In this document: positions 45,392 through 56,409 of the stretch, one piece after another
Layout of the letters: each line of letters begins with the position of its first letter
How positions within the stretch are numbered: the stretch's first letter is position 1
Assembly: GCA_025602915.1 (NCBI GenBank)
Contig: JAHLJZ010000017.1
Span: 186,001 to 250,000, forward strand
DNA length: 64,000 nucleotides
Origin: Paraphysoderma sedebokerense
Taxonomy: Eukaryota; Blastocladiomycota; Physodermatomycetes; Physodermatales; Physodermataceae
Direction: 5' to 3'
Notes under the pieces: generated by a model
What the model was told of the DNA's origin: nothing
Databases searched by the model: none
Seen by the model: only the letters and a program-made list of their open reading frames with translations
Translations under genes and position numbers: made by a program

Positions 45392-46748
45392 ATGTCCTCA
45401 GACTCTTCATGTTCTTCAGGCGATGACGGTTTGTATAGCACTGAGTTAGTTCTTAAGATCGATTATTCATTCGGCCTTCTCTTACTGTGTTACTTTCTGT
45501 TCAACTAGTGGTGAAAACGTCGAATGGCGGGAAAATGGTCAAAATTCAGAATAGTAAACGTGGACAAGATTCCTTATTTGATGCATGGATGAATGCAAAA
45601 AATGATACCGAAGATGCTCTGAATGGTGTGAATATATGAATATTTCTTCTTTCCTCACAGTCCGCACACAGGTATCCTAGGTGCTGACATTTCATTTGGT
45701 CATTTATATCCCCAAAGAAACGGACAAGACATCTACTCTAAATGGTAATCAGCCTTCATCGAGTCTTCCTGAGTCCGGCAATGGTCGGCTCAAATCTTCA
45801 ATTGATCAACGTAGTCAGAAATCACCTTATCCATTACTCGATCAATACTTAACGAAAGATTTACTCAACAAGCTGTCTTTTGAAAGAAATTGGACACCGT
45901 CAGAGGTAGAAAATGATTGGGAAATATTAAACAAACATAGATTACGAACTGTAAGTGATTTAAGAAGCTTGAGTGCTGAAAGCTGGACGCAAATTCAAGC
46001 GGATGGATTACTACCGCTTGTAAGAGACTTACTAAGAATAGAAGTTTATAAAGGTTTAAAGACAGGTATGGTTGATATCGTTCTATGATGTCACTGATTA
46101 CGTTGGATTCAGCGTCGGAAATGAGGCTGACATGCTTCATTTTTTTCTCGCCTTGATATAGAGACGAGTATTAAGCAAGGAAAGAAATTAAAAAAGAAGC
46201 AAAAGAAGATGATGAAAGCTATGAACAATCAAGAGTTGAAGATTTCCAAGATGGAGAAAACGAAGCCGGACAATGACGAAAGCTCTATAACGTCCGATTC
46301 TGAATGCATGAGCGATTCTGCCATCAACAGCAATTCAAAAGAGAATCTACAACCCTCTAATTTAAATTCGCAATCACAGCAAAAGCCTGCTCTCGATCCA
46401 ACGAATCCTACTGCTCTTGTGCAGTCTCTCCTTTTTGGAGAGTCCATGATTTCCAAAACCTTACAAAACACCTCTGATTCCTCGTCATCACCACGAATAA
46501 TATTAGGACCACTGCCGAATAACCCATCCCGCATGAATGTTCAAACGTCGTCAGGTAAAGTGTTTGAAACGGATAGATATTGTCCTCACAAGAAATACGA
46601 TATGGTTAATGCGCCTGTCGTTGGAAATAAATTGATCTGTCCGAAGCATGATTGGGAGTTCGATTTGGAGAGAGGAGGTATTTGTGTTAACAAAAGGAAC
46701 GGGAAAGGCGTGAATTCATGTGCAGTCTCCAAGGAACTACAGTGGTGA
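45392..46748 (+). CDS. SAM-like domain fused to a C-terminal Rieske [2Fe-2S] domain
   Basis: Exon 1 encodes MSSDSSCSSGDD and splices to VVKTSNGGKMVKIQNSKRG and SLFDAWMNAKNDTEDALN. A helical region follows (YLTKDLLNKLSFERNWTPSE, then LRTVSDLRSLSAESWTQIQA, LPLVRDLLRIEVYKGLK) whose spacing resembles a SAM/HhH-type domain. A Lys-rich stretch (KQGKKLKKKQKKMMKAMNNQ) and a Ser-rich linker come next. The C-terminus is a Rieske module: SGKVFETDRYCPHKKYDMVN and NKLICPKHDWEFDLERGGIC. The C-x-H and C-x-x-H pairs are the [2Fe-2S] ligands (known); the module most resembles that of CMAH/UlaG-type proteins. No oxygenase or MBL catalytic domain is attached. The protein is probably nuclear or cytosolic given its basic linker (inference). 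Intron positions are supported by frame. Confidence 0.75.
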
Positions 46749-46936
46749 TAGGATTTCTAAGAGTTGTAGGAGTTGTTTAGACTGTAGCAACTAAGCAGAT
46801 ACTGCAGAAGCTCAAAATAATCTATGTAACACTTTGTTCTATTTCATGATTTCAATTTGAACAAACGGCCAATGAATCCTCAGCCAGCCTCATTCGGTTC
46901 TGATAATTTCTTGCCATCTGAAAGCCATACCAATTC

Positions 46937-47621
46937 ATGCTTCGTTCTGTCTGCGCTCGACATTTGACTTTCTTGCCTTCTAAAGCAGTTATTCCACTTT
47001 CACCCTCTAGCTCTTTCTTCTCCACTATGTCGTCCCAGAAGCAGTTTTCAATCAATGACGTTAGTCATAACGAACCTGAGCGTGCCTTTGAATTATGGAT
47101 AACACCGAGCAAAGCAGGTGATTATGATCTGTTGTAGATTTCGGTTACGTTGACGGAAAGCAATTCTAAATATTGCATCTGCTGACATTTTACAATGCAG
47201 ATAAGTGTTACTTAACATACGAGGATGTGTCACCAGAAGTGGTTGCGTTCACTCATACCGTACGGATTTTCCATCATTACTTGACTTCTCCACACAATAT
47301 CTTACGAAATCATTAATTCTTGCTTTCCATCAATTGTGCCATATGTAGTTTGTCCCACCTAGCGGACGAGGCAAAGGTCTGTTATCATATCCTATTTTCT
47401 GTCTTCATGAGCAGCGCAGTTAATTATCCATTTATCGCTCTCTTTCCCGCCTTACCTGACCCTTCATCATGTGGTGACAACGTCATACAGGTTTAGCTGA
47501 GTTACTTGCTTTTAAAGCTTTCGATTGGGCACGTCATGAACATAAGAAAGTGGACGTAGTTTGCACGTATTTGGTTCGATTTGTAGAAAAATATCCAGAG
47601 TGGAAAGATATTGTTGTATAG
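46937..47621 (+). CDS. NATD1/YjdJ-like small GNAT acetyltransferase
   Basis: About four exons. The first encodes MLRSVCARHLTFLPSKAVIP and SSSFFSTMSSQKQFSINDVS, an Arg/Ser-rich start suggesting a mitochondrial presequence with a second ATG (MSSQKQF) possibly giving a cytosolic form. The core splices as KCYLTYEDVSPEVVAFTHTF, VPPSGRGKGLAELLAFKAFD and WARHEHKKVDVVCTYLVRFV, ending EKYPEWKDIVV*. The R-G-x-G-L-A acetyl-CoA loop and the C-x-Y-[LI] strand are the marks of the COG2388/NATD1 family of about 100-residue GNAT proteins (known). The substrate is unknown. The extra glycine/serine pair before the loop (PPSGRGKG) is slightly unusual. Confidence 0.82.
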
Positions 47622-48018
47622 ATTACTTCTATGTATCAATAAGAGTCTCGGAGAATCGAATAATCATCTATTCTGGTTTATTGGATTTTGTCATGATCTT
47701 TTTACGTATTCCTCAAATTCCAACTCCTTTGTCTGATTATGATTGCGCGAAATATCCTAGTCATTTCAGCCATTACGTTGTCTTCGGGATCCTTAATTTG
47801 AATTTTAGTATGGATGAAATGATTTAATCTGTTGTTTACTTCCAAAACTCCGAGAACTTATCGGCTTGATGGCGGATCCAATTATTAGTTTAAATGTTGA
47901 AAAATAAAAAAAATCATTTTCAACAATCTTGGCGGCTTCGGCAAGCCCGCGGACTTGGTGTTCGGCCTGATCCAGAGTTTATCCCTAAAATAGATATCTG
48001 TTCATTTTATATCCATTG
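47622..48018. other. Intergenic region before PEX3
   Basis: 3' flank of the acetyltransferase and promoter of PEX3. An 88-codon open frame at 47561-47827 runs on from the last coding exon in another frame and is not a gene. Confidence 0.45.
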
Positions 48019-49833
48019 ATGAGCACAGTCTATCCCACCATGCTAACTTCCATACAAGCAACCTTTCGGAGACATCAAAGAAAGCTATACTGGGTCGGTG
48101 CTATAACCGGTGGGGCATGGTTACTTGGAAAATTTGCCAAGGCCAAATTCATAGAGTTACAAGAGCAGGCCGTCTTGGACAGGAATGCGAAAGAAAAGTA
48201 ATTTTCATTGTCATCATTTTATCTTCTTTCAATGCTTCTGGTGGACTCAGTTAACTTATAGTTCTTACTCCTTCTTGGCATACTTGCCCGTCTGAAAAAC
48301 AGTATAAAGAGACGATTTGAACAAAACCAACAAGATTGTTCGTTTACAGTATTGGCCTTGTTGCCAACAGTCGGTGACCAAATATTTACAGAGCTGAATG
48401 TAGAAAAATTAACGGCAATTTTGCAGCACAAAAAGCAAAAAGAGAAAGAGGATTCTACAGCGAATGATCAGAGCCAGAATGACGAAGACAACACGGTGGA
48501 TGAAGAGACCAAGAAGTATGAAGCAATGCCTAAATTACAATTATGGAATGAATTAAAGATTCAAAGTATGGAACTAAATATCTTTCTCCTTGGAGATTTC
48601 TTCTTGATGAATTTGCAGCTACTTATAACACCTTTCATTTCTTCACAACGCAGCCTTCACCCGATTATTCTTATCCATCTATATCATTACACTCCTCACA
48701 TTATTCACACGCATTCAACTCAATCTCCTCGGACGTTTTATCTATCTCGACAGTATTCTCTCCTTCAATCAAAAGCAATCTTCCCCATCGGATGACGAAC
48801 ATAAACCGAAATCCCCGACAAATCGGTTCATCAGTTATGACATTGAACGAAAATATCTAACCTTTAGTTGGTACATTTTGAATGCAGGATGGAGAAAACT
48901 AATGGAACGAGTAAAAGATGCCGTGGAAGATGTAATCGGAGGGTAAGGATTCTTTCTACTGCCGTGATATTAAGTCTATGGTTGCTCCGGCGCGATGCTA
49001 TTCCGATGAAGTTTAACTTCGTATCTGACAAAATTTTTGGGGCTCATTTAACACATTCAGTCTTCATCTTAAGAAGCAAATGACATACGACGATTTGAAA
49101 GTTATTTTCAACGAAATACGTACACGAATAGAATACGAAAATTGGAATAGCGTGAACCCAACACCTCACAAGTAATTGTCACTTTCCGTGTTTACTTTTT
49201 CTTTGAATTACTTTCGTATGCTTACATTGTATTTTCAATGAAATCAGGTTCACCCAATATCTATTGCCCGGTGAATTGGAAGAACTTGATATCCTTCACA
49301 AAGGAGGGGTATTGCAGGCCGAAAATGAGAGTGAAAGAGAGGGTACATCTTTGTCGGGTAGGGTCCCAGAAAAGCAGTTACGAGAATTATTAGATGAAAC
49401 TAGAGATTTGTTTGACCAGTGCGTTTGGTTTTTTTTCAATTCATGTTAAATAGTCGCGCGGCCTTACCATTATCACACCCTTTAGCCCGGATTTGCCCAC
49501 AGTTTTATCAAATTCTTTCGACTCTCTGTTTAGTCTTCTCTATCACCATTTCACCGCAACGTTTTACCCTTCCCTTCTTACTCCTGCAACGTTACATCCT
49601 TCACAAGCACAAGCTCAACCAAAAATAAAAGAAATCGAAGAAAGCAAGAGCATTCCTCTTGCTGCTTTATTGCCAATTCTAAAAAAGGAAGTTCATACTG
49701 TTTTACATGGGGTACCAAATGAATTTGTTATGGTTCGTAGACAAAGCTTTCTTCTTTCATGAAATTATGATACTTTTTTGTTCGGCAGGTTACTGACCTT
49801 TGGTCTGTGGGGGCGCCGGCAAATAGACTTTAG
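48019..49833 (+). CDS. PEX3: Peroxisomal biogenesis factor 3 (peroxin-3)
   Basis: Integral peroxisomal membrane protein that docks Pex19 to insert other membrane proteins. The start at 48019 (MSTVYPTMLTSIQATFRRHQ) is followed by the conserved N-terminal anchor RKLYWVGAITGGAWLLGKFA. Then come VLALLPTVGDQIFTELNVEK, LTAILQHKK and KLQLWNELKIQS, all typical of Pex3. After the next intron the frame reads LLTLFTRIQLNLLGRFIYLD, then RFISYDIERKYLTFSWYILN and GWRKLMERVKDAVEDVIGG. The C-terminal half has LSLKKQMTYDDLKVIFNEIR-type sequence, QYLLPGELEELDILHKGG, and LPTVLSNSFDSLFSLLYHHF. The end is FVMVTDLWSVGAPANRL* if the last splice (donor GTTCGT) is right. About seven exons; length near 470-490 residues. 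Confidence 0.88.
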
Positions 49834-50086
49834 CTTCGGTAAATCATCTTAATCAGTTTTCTGCCATTGTCTATGCTGCATTCGACCAAGAAACTGCCGA
49901 GTAATTCCTGCATTAGTTGACTCCTGAAGATATTTGAGTCGATGTACGAGGAGCTGTATACATAAGAGTTTGCGCTTGACAAAACTGAATAATGTAATAG
50001 GACATTCGAATAAATAAGAACATCGGGTCTAGTATTATAGATAGATCGAAGCGAAATAAAGCATATACTTTTCGATACAGTCGGTT

Positions 50087-52501
50087 CTATTTTATAATTC
50101 TCCCAATGATAGAATCTAATACTTTGAATCCCTTGTCTGTGCATTGAATCCTTGAAATACGGTTCACCTGCCTTCTCCTTGCTACGTCGTTCCCAAAATC
50201 TTCACCATTTCTCCTCATCCGATCAGTATGAGGCAGCTGCAGATAATTAAAGATTTTCAAATCATTGTTATCTCCCAAAACTTGTACGCGTAAGTACCCA
50301 TCCTTTTCTAACTGTATAACAGCGTCAAATTCTAGATAATTCCAGACACCATCTGCTCCTTCGTTCTCCATGGCTCTTCCTTGGAGTGTGTGCCGTGCAT
50401 TGCTGGACCATACACTGTTTAAGAATGCTAAATCTATACCGTTTTTCATTCTTAGACTCAGCAATAGCATTTCTTGCATTGATTCCTGAGAAGTGAGGAA
50501 AGAGTCATGATGAAGGCCAGATTTAGAAGGAGAAATACAATGCTTCAGCCATGTTTTCGGGTGAAGAATCTAAAGATAGTTATAACAAAAGCGAAAATAA
50601 TGAATATTTTGAGAACAGTCAACTTTCCATTTGCATATAAAGGGAATTAAGTAGCTAAAATATGAACCAGAACACGGGAGAATCAAAACAGAATTAATCA
50701 ATATGACCCTACTGACCCTGTATGTTCTCTTCCTTTGCCAGGTTCGTCTATTCGCTTCAGATTTCACTGTGATTCTTCCGTGCGCACCAGGCCCAACACC
50801 AATGTAGTCTAAACCTAACCAATAACTGGTATTGTGCTTGCTGATTTCATTGTTCCTGGAAAACGAGGAAACTTCATAGTGATTGAAACCTGCTGCCGAC
50901 GTCAACTTTTGTATTGTGATAGGGAAATAATGTGATCGTGTTAACATGACAAACGAATAAGTTTTCTCTAAAGATTGAACAGATAAGAGAATAATACGAA
51001 CCTCAATTGTGAGGTCATACATATCTGCTATCTCCGCTTCACTAGGAAATTCCACTTTCCGCTTCTCGTAGGCTTTAAATAGTCTGATTTCCAGAAACCG
51101 GATACGGATTATATTAGAGTCTTTCTCTCCATCTTTCAGATCGAATAACTACTCACGGTGTGCCTCGTTCAAGAGTAAGTTGGTACAAAGACAAATGATT
51201 ATCTGAGAGTTGTAGTATCGCCTAAATTGTAATGGATTCATGACATACAGTAAAATATATGCGAGATTACGAAAGACTGACAAGAAAACCGGCAAGACTG
51301 AAGAAAGGGTACAATACCTCTAATTCTACAAAGACACAATACCGCCGTAGGAAAATGAAGGCCGTCAGCTTGATTGCTCAGTCTTAAAGTTACAAATGAC
51401 GAAGAGAAACTGCAACTCCGCAAAATACCATTTTTCCAATCATTAACTGATTGTGCCGGTCTCCCCCAAATGAAATCCAATGAGACTTTCCCCGGAAAAA
51501 GGTTTCGAGATTGTTCAATCACTCGAATTGACTCTGATAAAGAATGATCGCGATTGAGCAAAATCAAATCTTTGGGGTTCAAGGACTTTTTAGATGAAAA
51601 CAGTCAAACAAAGACCGAAAGGGAAGTTAGAGTAATCAGAATATGATATGCATGAGTTGATAGGGTGTATTACAAGAAGAAACCATAACCATTGCATACC
51701 TGAATACCGATACTTAATCTGTTAACACCCACAGATTTGAACTCTCGAAGTCTATCAAGGGTAAGGGACTACTCTTGATTAATTCTGCACCATCGCGAAA
51801 AGTTATAGAATTAAATCCTTTCGTACACTTGGATTTCCCTATTTACCATGTGTGTGACGAGTATTTGTGTTAGTAGAAGAGCTATGCCCAAAAGAAACAT
51901 AATATGCTATGCGCACCTCTAACGATATTTCCGTGTCGCGGGTCATTTTACATTTCGAATCGACGAGGTTGATAATTTTTTCGAACACTCGCGGCTACAG
52001 TAGATAAGTGACAGTATTATTATAGAACAATAATTTCAACAATTCTCCCGATCCTTCTATTTTTATTCTACCCGAGTAGAGTCCGTTGCAATCTCGATTA
52101 AAAATGGAATTCAAACCTTGGCCAGACTCGGAGTCCCTCCTCCAAAGTAAATACTCCTGATTTCTCTCTTTTTGTGTCCATAAGTGACTTCATTGATCGA
52201 CGATTCCAATTCATTGAGGTACGCAGTGATTAGAGCTTCGGTTTCTGATGCAGAAGGTTCAACGTATTTGTACTTGTTGAAGTTGCAGTATGTACATAAT
52301 CTATCAAAGGGGAATTAATAAAATTTTGGGTCTTGCATCAGAGGGCAACATATATTACTTTAGACAGTATGGATAATGAATGTAGATTGATATCGGTAAA
52401 TCAAAGCAATTCGGCGGCGCAGAGCTCCCTGAAGACGAGAGTGATTCCGACAAGACTGATAATGGTCGTCTTAAAGGCAGTCTTGAAGCAATATATCTCA
52501 T
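50087..52501 (-). CDS. HemW/RSAD1-like radical SAM heme chaperone
   Basis: The start at 52501 ([20 protein letters not shown]) looks like a mitochondrial presequence. The radical SAM core follows across an intron: [20 protein letters not shown], with C-x3-C-x2-C for the [4Fe-4S] cluster. Then [17 protein letters not shown], the SAM-binding G-rich strand; an exon with [10 protein letters not shown]-type sequence near 51720; [31 protein letters not shown] and [20 protein letters not shown], the HemW signature replacing the catalytic site of HemN. The tail is a winged-helix-like region with [18 protein letters not shown] and [12 protein letters not shown]. Known: HemW/RSAD1 binds heme and probably inserts it into respiratory proteins; it is not coproporphyrinogen oxidase. 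About ten exons; middle borders are approximate. Confidence 0.9.
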
Positions 52502-52745
52502 AACTCAATATAGAATAAATGGAATCATCCTAGAATTAGTGTTTGGAGATGTGTAACGAAGTTTTGTAGGGTTTCAATGATTTATCATGACTTACTGATT
52601 GATTCCAACACAATGCACAATGGACAATTCCCGATCGCAGCGGTGTGCAACCGAACGAATTCCTCACTTCTCAATTAGAGATATAGTTATATCTAATCCC
52701 AAACAATATATACCTTCGTAACACTCTGCCAATGCCCTTGTTTAG

Positions 52746-54954
52746 ATGATTATCTCACGAACAACACTGTCCGCCCTCGCTATCGTCTTGCTGTTCGTCA
52801 TCTCTGTGCAGGCCCGCAGTGACTTGGTCCTTACTACTGACGATAGAAAAGTCATTCCGATATTAGGGTTCGGCTTCCTTGAAGGGGGGAAATTGGCAAT
52901 AAATATTTCTGATTGGAATGTATGGATGTCGCTATATACTGCTGAGTGTAGACTTATTGGCCGCCAAGCTTCCTCTAATACCTTTGCCATTCTAGCCAAG
53001 CAATTCCGACTCCTCAGCGCAACTTCCTCCTCTCGGATTATATATTCGACGCTCAGCATATCTTCCTGCTGCTTTGGATCTAGAGAATTCGAATGAACCA
53101 TGCCCGTTGACTTCTGAGAATCGATTAGATTCAGACATCATCCTACGACTTGACACCGAAAATTTCCAGAACGAGAACGAGAAGCAATATTTGAAGCGAG
53201 AAGAAAGGTCGATTCTATATCAACGACCTATATTCAAGCAGGATGAGTCTTACTGGCATGTTTACCTGGTGAATTGTGGCCACGATAAAACGAGAGTTTC
53301 AACTAGGGTATCCACGTTAATTTGTATTCGGCAATGAATTGGCGTCCTCCTTCTAAACCTCTCCTGTTGTGTGTTATCTTTGCATACCAACTAGGTTAAA
53401 ATAACTATCTTAAACCAGAACAGTAGTCTGCTGTCCGCCGGCGACTATTTGCTACCGAATATATACTCTTTTATGTCCTTTCTCTACGCAGCATTCCTCA
53501 TAACTTGGATCATCTTCCTGCGCAAAGCAAGGTATGCGACATTGCCCATGCCGAATTTAAAGGTTTTCCTAACTTTGGATCTTCAGTGTTACAGTCTTGC
53601 GAATTCACAAGCTTATTTCGGTGTTCCTGATTTTTCTTTTAACCCAAAAAATCCTGGAAAGTGTAGGTTGATCTTACTTCATTCACCCTCGTCGTCTTCC
53701 AAATCTTTTGCATATTAATTGAGTGATATAACTCATAAATTCGCAATCATATTAGGCACGATACAATGCATTAAAGAGTGGCATAGACGCCGAAGGATAT
53801 ACAATCACGACATACATTTTCACCTTGTAGGTTTTCTTAAGATATTTCTTCCTTTTTTGAAATATTCACTCAATGAATTCTTCGTCTATATGATATTCCT
53901 TCCTTTATATTATACACCGCTTATGACCTCCTTCGACTGACATATATTTTTCACCCACAAGTTTGAAATCCCTCCTGGGAATCACCATCCTCCTTCTTTT
54001 AGCGTCAGGATGGTCTTTGCTGAAACCGATTCTATCATCCCGTGATAGGCGGATCATGATGGGGATTATTCCAATTCAAATACTTGTCAATATTGTAAAG
54101 GTTTTGGAAGAAGAAGGCGCGGTGGGAAGTGTGGAGTGGGAATTTTGGGTTGGTTTTTTCCGTTTTTTACCGTGGTTTCTTTCAATCAATAGCACGACAT
54201 AAGTATAAGAATTAACTTTCTGTGTTGTAACCAGCGAACGTTCCTACCTTTGATTGATGTCTTCAGCTTTTTCATCATCTTATGGGTGATATTGCATACT
54301 CGCAGACATTTGACCCAAGCAAGCCGAGTAGATGGCAAAGGTACGTCAACATGCTTTCTTATCACAGTATATCTAGGAATTCGCTTGGGAATCGAAGAAT
54401 CAACTAACTGATGCCATTCATTTCTGCGTCATGAATTACGGTGTTAAACGTGATTTTCCTCGTCAGCTTTTACCTCGCTACTCCGCCATAAATTGTGGGG
54501 ACAATTATACATTTTGACATGTGTCTATATTTATATGACCAGGGTGGTTTCCATATTCTTGGAGTCTAGTTTACAGTTTAAAAACTTTTGGGTTGTTACG
54601 GCCTGGGAAGAGGGAGTAGGCCTGATATTTTGGGGTATTGTCGCGTATGTGTTTACTTCATTTATATCACCTTGCCCAATGCCTCCTCCTAACTGTTTCT
54701 GTTTACCACCATGATGCTTTACCTTTTTTCTTTCCATCATGCGATCACTCTTATAATCATCAAACTGTAGCTCAAAATTCCGACCCACACAAAATAACCC
54801 GTATACTCGACTCGACTTGTCACCTGATGACGACGCAATGGATTTAGAACGGAATATCGTTCAGTTGGATGATTTGGTCTTTGGTGAGGAAGAGGAAGAC
54901 AGTGTGCATAGCTATAATGAGAATGGAAGAGACCGGCGGAGGCGGGATGATTAA
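52746..54954 (+). CDS. GPR107/Ptm1-type seven-transmembrane Golgi protein (LU7TM)
   Basis: Signal peptide MIISRTTLSALAIVLLFVIS, then a lumenal beta-sandwich (GFGFLEGGKLAINISDWN and, after an intron, PPLGLYIRRSAYLPAALDLE, YWHVYLVNCG). Seven membrane helices follow, built from several exons: SAGDYLLPNIYSFMSFLYAA with FLITWIIFLRKARY; RIHKLISVFLIFLLTQKILE-type sequence; SLLGITILLLLASGWSLLKP; ILSSRDRRIMMGIIPIQILV; ILWVILHTRRHLTQASRVDG; LWGQLYILTCVYIYMTRVVS; and WEEGVGLIFWGIVAYVF. These match the GOST/LU7TM family in order. The cytosolic tail is acidic then basic: VQLDDLVFGEEEEDS, ending DRRRRDD* at 54954. Known members act in Golgi-endosome retrieval. The end of the frame in the last two exons is inferred. 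Confidence 0.87.
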
Positions 54955-56409
54955 CAGTAATAGTAATGGTATGGAGTGGGTCCTTGAATGGAAGGATCCC
55001 GTATTGAACAGTCATTAATAGTGGTAATATGGTAATGATAAATTGTATACTACATGTTACTATCCTAGTTATCACAGCCTTTATTTATGAATTACTCTAA
55101 AGTATCAAAATTTGATAATCGTAACTTCCCTCTTGATTTGCACTGTCTTGTGATGTATTTAAATCGAGTTCTAATAACAACGCATACTGAATTTATCCAC
55201 AATGTAATTACTGATGGCTTATCGACATGTTGACGAAGTTTACCACCCTATCCTTCTAGCTCATTTCCTGATTCAGCAGAAAACGTATGGACTAGATCAT
55301 CATGAATGACGACGTAATCTTGATCATCAGATCGTGACTGCTCGTAAGTTGAATTGATATGGTGTCGCTATCGTATAACCGTATAGGCGATGATTGAATT
55401 AAGTGATTATCAACTAGACACTTCATCCGTCACCATGTCGCCTGGTTACTCTTTCCTCCTTCGACTTACCATCTCATTTCGTTCCCAATCTGCAACAGCT
55501 TCAAAATTCATGACTTAACTGTTTCTCCTTTCTTGGTCCATTTTCTATTCTTTGTAAACCACCCCTTTGGATATAAAGCCTTACGCCCCAAGAATCAACT
55601 TGTACAATTTTGATCCCCAAGATTTTTTTAAACAAGATATAGCGACTACTATTAGAACGAACTTCGTAAACCTTGTGACTGCATTACGAGTGATTAATCT
55701 TTGCTCTTCAGGGGTACGAAACGATGAATAAATTTGTCTAAAATTTGGAAACGACATCGTGATATATGGTGGTTGAGGGTTGTCGTTAGGTGGTCAGTTG
55801 TTTTGTCTGACGACAGAATCTTAGGGATGCTTTCTGTGATTATTGTCTTGAGTGGCGGTTCCCCAACACTATGAATTCGATACAATCTATTGAAGACTGA
55901 TTCTACGATGTTGATTGTAAAAGTTCATCAGAAAGAGGTAACTGAAGAAGGCAGACCGTAACTCGGTTATGGTTGCTTGAAGATTTTTAAGCGCCTGGAC
56001 TTTCAAGAACACGCTCGACTTCAAAAAATTTTAAGGCCGATTCAATCCGTCACTGATGTAGAGGTGTCTTCATATTCTAAGGGATCCCATCAATGTGAAT
56101 ATGGTGAGCCATGTGCAAGCTATAATTAATTTTAAGTTAGGGCGTATCAATATATTATATTCTAGTTTGACATTCCACGGCCTTGGATTTACTAGAAGCA
56201 CTCAAGCTTTGGCGCCATTTTCTTACTCATCACATCATACATATTAAAATAAAAACACAAAACAACAAAGTATTCTAACTCCGACATTTAACGTACAATA
56301 ACGAACCCACCGAAATGAACGATTGAATGACACAATCGCATCACTACTGTTAAGTACATTTTTAATTAAACGTATAGTATATCATTAATTAAAAAGAATC
56401 ACTAAATAT
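54955..56409. other. Intergenic region, convergent 3' ends
   Basis: A 1.45-kb spacer between two convergent genes. Open frames of 60-112 codons on the minus strand at 55075-54737 are shadows of the GPR107-like tail, and that at 55885-55694 has no motif. No RNA gene seen. Confidence 0.4.

Noticed and set aside
48868-49083. Separate small gene within the PEX3 locus
   Set aside because: The frame overlaps PEX3 exons that carry family-specific sequence, and itself has no recognisable product.
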